A stretch of 64,000 nucleotides of DNA from the NCBI GenBank assembly GCA_022824185.1, contig JAJEAU010000017.1:124001-188000 (forward strand), written 5' to 3'. The translations under genes were made by a program, and so were the position numbers. Source of the DNA: Dehalococcoidia bacterium (GTDB taxonomy: Bacteria; Chloroflexota; Dehalococcoidia; Lucifugimonadales; Lucifugimonadaceae). The notes below the pieces were generated by a model that saw only the letters and a program-made list of their open reading frames with translations, ran no database searches and was not told the origin of the DNA. Shown piece by piece: positions 59,236-64,000 of the stretch. Within the stretch, counting starts at the first letter, position 1. Every line of letters begins with the position of its first letter.

Positions 59236-60333
59236 ATGCAGATCACTGACGTCAAACTCGAAATGTTCAAGTGGCCTAGGGAAGTCCCCATCACCAACGG
59301 CCTTTACACCTACACCCACAACCTCCTCAACATCGTCGTCATCGAAACCGACGACCCCAACATCACCGGCATCGGACTCGCCGGAGGCATCGAAGCATCT
59401 CCAGAAGTCGGCGAGGCAATTATCGGCCACTTCAAAAAGATGCTCGTCGGCATGGACCCTCTCGACAACGAGCGCATCTGGCGGGAGATGTGGCGCCCCA
59501 AACTTGTAGGACGCCGCGGCATCACCACTAGAATGCTCGGCGGCGTTGACATCGCCCTGTGGGACATCAAAGGAAAAGTCGCCGGACTACCTGTCTACAA
59601 ACTCCTAGGTGGCTACACGGACCGGGTCGACACCTACGTCGCAGGTGGCTACTACGAAGAAGGAAAAGGACTGAAAGAACTCGCCGCCGAGATGGCATCA
59701 AACGTCGAACTCGGGGCACGGGCTGTCAAGATCAAAGTCGGTGCCGTACCCATCAACGAAGACATCGAACGCGTCCGCGTCTGCCGCGAGACCATCGGCC
59801 CGGATGTCCGATTGATGGTCGACGCCAACAACGCTTACCGCCATTACGAAGCCATCGAATTTGCACGTAAAGCCGAGAAATACGACCTCTTCTGGTTCGA
59901 AGAACCCGTAGAACCAGACGACTACATCGGTCAACGCGAGATCACCCGGGCAACCTCCGTCCCCGTCGCCGCCGGGGAGAACGAATATACGCGCTACGGC
60001 TTCCGAGACATGATCGACCACCGTGCCGTCGACATCCTCCAACCCGACGCACTGGTGCTTGGAGGAATCACCGAGTTCATGAAGGTCGCCGCATTGGCCC
60101 AAGCCCACGACCTCGACATTGCGCCTCACGGCTCCCAATACGTCCACATCCACCTCGTTGCCGCTATCCCCAACGGTCTGATCCTCGAATATTACCGAGA
60201 CACCGTCGATCCAATGCACGGCAAGATCTGGCAGCACGAACTCTACATCGAAGACGGCTACGTCCACGCCCCAGATCGGCCCGGGTTGGGCCTCGAACCC
60301 AAATGGGATGTCCTAGAAGAGTTCCGCGTCTGA
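59236..60333 (+). CDS. Mandelate racemase-subgroup enolase-superfamily enzyme
   Basis: 365 residues with GGAG before the ATG. All residues of the mandelate-racemase site are present, shifted by one from the Pseudomonas enzyme: K165-x-K167, D196, N198, E222, E248, D271, H298 and E318. The KxK lysine and the His-Asp dyad give bases on both faces, which fits racemases and several acid-sugar dehydratases of this subgroup. The N-terminal capping domain (EVPITNGLYTYTHN) decides the substrate and is not readable by eye. It is a single gene between HisN-like and chromate-transporter genes. Confidence 0.88.
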   Translation: MQITDVKLEMFKWPREVPITNGLYTYTHNLLNIVVIETDDPNITGIGLAGGIEASPEVGEAIIGHFKKMLVGMDPLDNERIWREMWRPKLVGRRGITTRMLGGVDIALWDIKGKVAGLPVYKLLGGYTDRVDTYVAGGYYEEGKGLKELAAEMASNVELGARAVKIKVGAVPINEDIERVRVCRETIGPDVRLMVDANNAYRHYEAIEFARKAEKYDLFWFEEPVEPDDYIGQREITRATSVPVAAGENEYTRYGFRDMIDHRAVDILQPDALVLGGITEFMKVAALAQAHDLDIAPHGSQYVHIHLVAAIPNGLILEYYRDTVDPMHGKIWQHELYIEDGYVHAPDRPGLGLEPKWDVLEEFRV

Positions 60334-60401
60334 CTCACGGTCATTCTGCCGAAGGCAGGAATCGACAAACTAGAACCAGCGCCGGTTGAGAAACTTCCTT
60401 C

Positions 60402-61628
60402 ATGACCGAAGAATCCCCAGCCGGCGCAACCTCCCGCTTCACCAACCTGCTCACGATTTTCGCTGTCGCCCTACGCCTGGGTCTGACCTCGTTCGGCGGC
60501 CCTATCGCTCACATCGGCTTCTTCCACCAGGAATACGTCGTCAATCGGCGCTGGCTTTCGGAACGACGCTTCTCCGATCTCGTAGCTCTTTGCCACTTCC
60601 TGCCTGGACCCACCAGTAGCCAGGTAGGCATTGCCGTTGGCATCACGCGCGGCGGTCTCCTCGGTGGCCTCCTTGCCTGGATCGCCTTCACCGCGCCATC
60701 AGCCGCCATTCTCACCGCATTCGCTTTCGGAGTCACGGAGTTCGCAGACATTCTCGACGGCGGATGGCTGAACGGCCTCAAGATCGCTGCTGTAGCGGTA
60801 GTCGCCCAAGCCCTATGGGGAATGAGCACTTCGCTGGCTCCCGACAAGACCCGGGCAACGATCGCCGTCCTAGCCGCCATAGCAATCCTTCTCTCGCCTA
60901 TACCCTTCACCATCGTCATCGTCATCCTCGCCGCCGGAGCCTATGGCTGGTTTCGCTTCCACCATTACGTCGACGATTCACCTGCGGAAGATTCATCCTA
61001 CGCAATCCCAAAACCCCTCGGCGTCACCTTCGCCCTTCTCTTCGTCCTCCTCTTAATCGGACTCCCGCTATTCCGCGTCTTCGTCAGCGACATCGACGTG
61101 CTAAACATCTTCGACGGATTTTTCCGCAGCGGATCTCTGGTCTTTGGTGGCGGGCACGTAGTCTTACCCACCCTCGAATCCGAAACCGTCGAGAACGGTT
61201 GGCTCACCGCCGAACAATTCATCGCTGGCTATGGCACATCCCAAGCGATCCCCGGCCCCCTCTTCACATTCTCCGCCTACCTTGGCACAGTAATGAACAT
61301 CGGCCCCGGCGGCATCCCCGGCGCCTTGATCGCCCTGATCGCCATCTTCCTCCCCTCGTTCCTTCTCGTCATCGCCATTCTCCCCTTCTGGGACCAACTG
61401 AGCCAGGTCAGCAATTTCCGTGCCGCCCTCGTCGCCATCAATGCCGCCGTCGTAGGAATCCTCGCCGCCGCCCTATTCGACCCCGTCTGGACCTCCTCCA
61501 TCAAAGAACCCCACGACTTCGCATTGGCCGCAGTAGCCTTCGGACTCCTCATGTTTTGGAAACTGCCCTCATGGCAAGTCGTCATTATCTGCGCCCTTGC
61601 CGGAGCCGGTCTCGCAACCGTGACGTGA
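60402..61628 (+). CDS. chrA: Chromate transporter family protein (two-domain CHR)
   Basis: 408 residues with two homologous halves. The first carries LGLTSFGGPIAHIGFFHQEYV (near residue 25), LVALCHFLPGPTSSQVGIAVG and the matching helices. The second carries FGGGHVVLPTLES (about 248) and GYGTSQAIPGPLFTFSAYLG. The repeated GG/GP motifs define the CHR superfamily, and the length fits the long-chain form. It exports chromate by proton or sulfate exchange; similar proteins may move other oxyanions. No regulator lies beside it. Confidence 0.9.
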   Translation: MTEESPAGATSRFTNLLTIFAVALRLGLTSFGGPIAHIGFFHQEYVVNRRWLSERRFSDLVALCHFLPGPTSSQVGIAVGITRGGLLGGLLAWIAFTAPSAAILTAFAFGVTEFADILDGGWLNGLKIAAVAVVAQALWGMSTSLAPDKTRATIAVLAAIAILLSPIPFTIVIVILAAGAYGWFRFHHYVDDSPAEDSSYAIPKPLGVTFALLFVLLLIGLPLFRVFVSDIDVLNIFDGFFRSGSLVFGGGHVVLPTLESETVENGWLTAEQFIAGYGTSQAIPGPLFTFSAYLGTVMNIGPGGIPGALIALIAIFLPSFLLVIAILPFWDQLSQVSNFRAALVAINAAVVGILAAALFDPVWTSSIKEPHDFALAAVAFGLLMFWKLPSWQVVIICALAGAGLATVT

Positions 61629-61704
61629 TCCAACTGTGACCACGAACCGCTGTATCGCGTACCCTTGTGGCTAACCTCTAGGCAACCTTAAGAAGATTCA
61701 AACC

Positions 61705-62526
61705 ATGACCAATCGAAAGCTCCTCCTCACCCTATCGCTCGCACTACTGACACTCCTCACCCTTGCCGCCTGCAAAGCCGAAGTTAACGTCGCCGTTTCG
61801 GAAGAAGGCGAAGGCGAAATCGAACTCATCGCCGCTGTTAACGACACCATCCTTTCAATGGCGCAACTCGGCGGTGATGACCCACTGAGCGACCTACTCG
61901 ATGCACCTCCCGAGCAACTTGAGGCCGATGGTCTGGAAGGCGCCGTCATCGAGCCATACTCCGAAGCTGGCTACACAGGCGTCAGGATCCGCGCCGACTT
62001 CGACCCGTATAACCCGGTATTGAGCGACCTTTCAGGTGACGATTCAGTTTTCGGTGAACTGACAGATACAGTTGGCATCGGCAGATTCACTTTCTCCCGT
62101 ACCGAGAACGATGACGGCTGGATAGTGGAACTCGACCAGACCACCGATCCCTCGATCTCCGAAGGCCTCTGCGATCTCGGAGATCTAGACGGTTTCGCTG
62201 GCGACCTGCCGATCGACTTGGGAAACCTCGACCTTCCCTTCATCCTCTCCATCGAACTCCCCGGCGAATACGTCGAACACAATGCCAACCGGGAAGTCGA
62301 CGGCGTTTTAATCTGGGATGCCGACCTCCTTGAGGGCATCACCGTCTCGGCCACCAGCCGCGACCCGGGTTCCCAATTGGAGCTAGTCCCGATTCTCATC
62401 ACGACATTCTTCGCACTCATCTTCGGCGGCATCGTAATCGGCGTCGTAGTCTCTCGCGAACGCAGACGGCGACGCGCCAGAGAGGACACTATCGTCGAAT
62501 CTTCAGAGAATTCACAATCGCCATAG
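61705..62526 (+). CDS. LppM-like (DUF3153-type) lipoprotein
   Basis: 273 residues. A basic signal ends TLAAC (lipobox Cys23). KAEVNVAVSEEGEGEIELIAAVND follows as the first strands of a domain like that of mycobacterial LppM, a beta-rich fold with a possible lipid-binding pocket. A C-terminal helix (ILITTFFALIFGGIVIGVVV) and a basic end (RRRRAR) anchor the other terminus, so the protein is held at both ends. No function is established. It is a single gene. Confidence 0.65.
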   Translation: MTNRKLLLTLSLALLTLLTLAACKAEVNVAVSEEGEGEIELIAAVNDTILSMAQLGGDDPLSDLLDAPPEQLEADGLEGAVIEPYSEAGYTGVRIRADFDPYNPVLSDLSGDDSVFGELTDTVGIGRFTFSRTENDDGWIVELDQTTDPSISEGLCDLGDLDGFAGDLPIDLGNLDLPFILSIELPGEYVEHNANREVDGVLIWDADLLEGITVSATSRDPGSQLELVPILITTFFALIFGGIVIGVVVSRERRRRRAREDTIVESSENSQSP

Positions 62527-62660
62527 ACTGCCGAATGAACAACGGCGCATCCGTGCGAGTAGTAGCATGTACATACCGAACAAAGGCGTTGATTTACGAA
62601 TGGAATCGGGCATTAACCCTGACCTCAACGCATAACGCTAGTCGTAAGAGCAGCTGAAAC

Positions 62661-63815
62661 ATGGAATCGGTCTTCAAAGCAGCCATCGAAGAACTCGACG
62701 ACCATAAACCCATGGTTGTCGCCACTGTCGTCCGCACCTCGGGTTCGACCCCACAGAAATCGGGCGCAAAACTACTCGTCCGCGAGGACGGTAGTGGTGT
62801 CGGTACCCTAGGAGGCGGTTGCGTCGAAGGCGACATCTGGTTTGCCGCTCAAGAACTCCTCAAACGAGGCGGCGACGCCGTACTCCGAGACTACGAACTC
62901 AACGAAGACCTCGCTGCTCAAGACGGCCTAGTATGCGGCGGAACGATGTACTTCCTCATCGACCCAATCCGCGACACTGACCCTTACCGAGACTTCGCGT
63001 CCCAAGCGGCTGACGCCTACGCTGGCGGGCCACCCATGGCTATCGTGAACGTCACCAGCGCGCCTGCCGGATCCAACGTCAAGGTCGGCGCCAAGATGCT
63101 GGTCCGAGAAAACGGCGATACCCAAGGCACCCTCGGCGATAAAGTCCTCGAAGCCATGACCATTGCCAAAGCCCGCGATCTCATGGCGATGGGCAAAAAC
63201 GACTACCTCCGACTCGACGACGGCATCGAGTGCTACATCGAGGCGTACACCACGCCCCCTACCCTCGTCCTCATCGGCGGCGGTCACGTCAGCAAAGCTA
63301 TCGCACCGATCGCCAGGAGCGTCGGTTTTCGCATCTTCGTCTTCGACGACCGCGAACAATTCGCCAACCCCGAACGCTTCCCCGAAGCCGACATCACAAT
63401 GGTCGGACAATACGAAGACGGCTTCGACAAACTGCCCGTCAACACCAACTCCTTCGTCGTCGTGGCATCTAGAGGCCACCAATTCGACGATGCCGCGGTT
63501 TCGGGAGCTCTCAAAACCCCCGCATCCTACATCGGCCTCCTCGGCAGCAAGCGCAAGACGATCCTCATCTTCGAAGAGCTCATCCGAAACGGCTTCGATC
63601 CCGAGGAACTTCGCCGCATCAACGCGCCCATCGGCCTCGACATCGGTGGTCGCACCCCCGAAGAGATCGCCATCAGCGTCATGTCCGAGATCATCGCGTT
63701 CCGACTCGGCGGCACCGGCGGAAGCATGAAGCTTCAGGAACGGCTCCTCGACAAAGCCGTTGAGCGCGCCAATCGGTTCCAAGCACCCGAACCAGCGATG
63801 GCGGCGGGCAGCTAA
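62661..63815 (+). CDS. xdhC: XdhC/CoxI-family molybdoenzyme maturation protein
   Basis: 384 residues. The N-terminal XdhC_CoxI domain has VVRTSGSTPQKSGAKLLV and GTLGGGCVEGD with the conserved cysteine (near residue 55). The C-terminal Rossmann domain has LVLIGGGHVSKAIAPIAR (about 203) and PIGLDIGGRTPEEIAISVMSEI. XdhC proteins load and sulfurate the molybdenum cofactor for xanthine or CO dehydrogenase-type enzymes. The next gene, a MobA-like cytidylyltransferase, supports molybdenum hydroxylase maturation. The enzyme itself must lie beyond the window. Confidence 0.9.
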   Translation: MESVFKAAIEELDDHKPMVVATVVRTSGSTPQKSGAKLLVREDGSGVGTLGGGCVEGDIWFAAQELLKRGGDAVLRDYELNEDLAAQDGLVCGGTMYFLIDPIRDTDPYRDFASQAADAYAGGPPMAIVNVTSAPAGSNVKVGAKMLVRENGDTQGTLGDKVLEAMTIAKARDLMAMGKNDYLRLDDGIECYIEAYTTPPTLVLIGGGHVSKAIAPIARSVGFRIFVFDDREQFANPERFPEADITMVGQYEDGFDKLPVNTNSFVVVASRGHQFDDAAVSGALKTPASYIGLLGSKRKTILIFEELIRNGFDPEELRRINAPIGLDIGGRTPEEIAISVMSEIIAFRLGGTGGSMKLQERLLDKAVERANRFQAPEPAMAAGS

Positions 63816-63839
63816 CCCCTCTCGGCGATATCGACTCCG

Positions 63840-64000
63840 ATGGTCGTAGAGGCCATACTCTTGTCTGCTGGCGAATCCTCGCGGATGGGCAGACCCAAAG
63901 CCCTCCTAGACTGGTTCGGCACCCCTCTAGTCATAGCCCAGGCCCACTCGCTCCTCGATGGAGGAGCCAACAGCGTCATCGTCGTCACTGGTGCCCACCA
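63840..64000 (+). CDS. MobA-like NTP transferase (molybdenum cofactor cytidylyltransferase, MocA type), C-terminus beyond window edge
   Basis: 53 complete codons from the ATG are visible. The N-terminus AILLSAGESSRMGRPKALLDW contains the nucleotide-binding LxAGxSxRMGxxK loop of the MobA/IspD/GlmU superfamily. In molybdenum-hydroxylase clusters this protein attaches CMP to the cofactor. It follows the XdhC gene by 24 bases on the same strand, fitting a shared operon. The C-terminal part is missing. Confidence 0.85.
   Translation, partial: MVVEAILLSAGESSRMGRPKALLDWFGTPLVIAQAHSLLDGGANSVIVVTGAH

Noticed and set aside
1-64000. CRISPR arrays, insertion sequences, integrases, phage genes or rRNA
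   Set aside because: I looked for spaced direct repeats, transposase or integrase motifs and rRNA-like stretches and found none.

Overview
The window looks like a chromosome segment from an uncultivated Chloroflexota bacterium, most likely of the marine SAR202 / Dehalococcoidia type. This is an inference from gene content, not from a marker-gene tree. It has three mandelate-racemase/enolase-superfamily genes, many short-chain and 2-hydroxyacid dehydrogenases, an amidase and a FAD amine oxidoreductase. It also has family-5 solute-binding lipoproteins, one of which carries the (VEVEKVVEVEK)-type linker common in Chloroflexota. By eye the G+C is in the low-to-mid 50s. TTG and GTG starts are frequent. 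I see no insertion sequences, integrases, phage genes, CRISPR arrays or rRNA genes.

Layout: 1-6.4 kb holds a rhodanese (cut by the window edge), an MFS transporter, a two-gene version of D-glutamate cyclase, and a Gfo/Idh oxidoreductase next to a galactonate-dehydratase-like enzyme. At 6.4-10.4 kb a minus-strand catabolic operon (SDR, SRPBCC, amidase, FAD oxidoreductase) diverges, across a perfect 8-bp inverted repeat, from a GH88/GH105-like glycosidase. Glycyl-tRNA synthetase and a lipoprotein with two thioredoxin-like domains follow. At 14.3-18.3 kb is a dipeptide/oligopeptide-type ABC importer without ATPase genes. Then come tRNA-Gln and tRNA-Glu, an ABC exporter with an unusual insert, a small lipoprotein, a CDF transporter and a large GT-C-type membrane protein. 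At 24.7-28 kb are a TPP enzyme with a GYD protein and an M42 peptidase. At 28.2-31.8 kb is a tandem pair of GT-C-like membrane proteins, and at 31.9-36 kb three D-2-hydroxyacid dehydrogenase paralogues interrupted by a uracil-DNA-glycosylase-like gene. At 36.1-37.9 kb is a tight minus-strand operon of two DUF488 proteins and a probable dual-OB-fold protein.

The second half holds a variant UppP, a second enolase-superfamily enzyme with a beta-propeller lactonase-like protein, an epimerase, a phosphotriesterase-family hydrolase, tRNA-Arg and DegV. Next is the known but functionally unresolved ATP-grasp / Alpha-E / transglutaminase operon with a DedA protein, then an MMPL/RND exporter. A second ABC importer operon follows, headed by a collagen-repeat lipoprotein behind a near-consensus promoter. 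The last part has tRNA-Met, Tag, a HisN-like phosphatase, a mandelate-racemase homologue with the complete MR catalytic set, a chromate transporter, an LppM-like lipoprotein, XdhC and the start of a MobA-like nucleotidyltransferase.

Taken together the genes describe an organism living on oxidised sugars, sugar acids, amides and peptides, with outer-layer lipoproteins and scattered envelope biosynthesis. Best candidates for undescribed biology are the DUF488-DUF488-dual-OB operon, the collagen-lipoprotein-led importer, the tandem GT-C proteins with a conserved four-cysteine exported tail, and the split D-glutamate cyclase.
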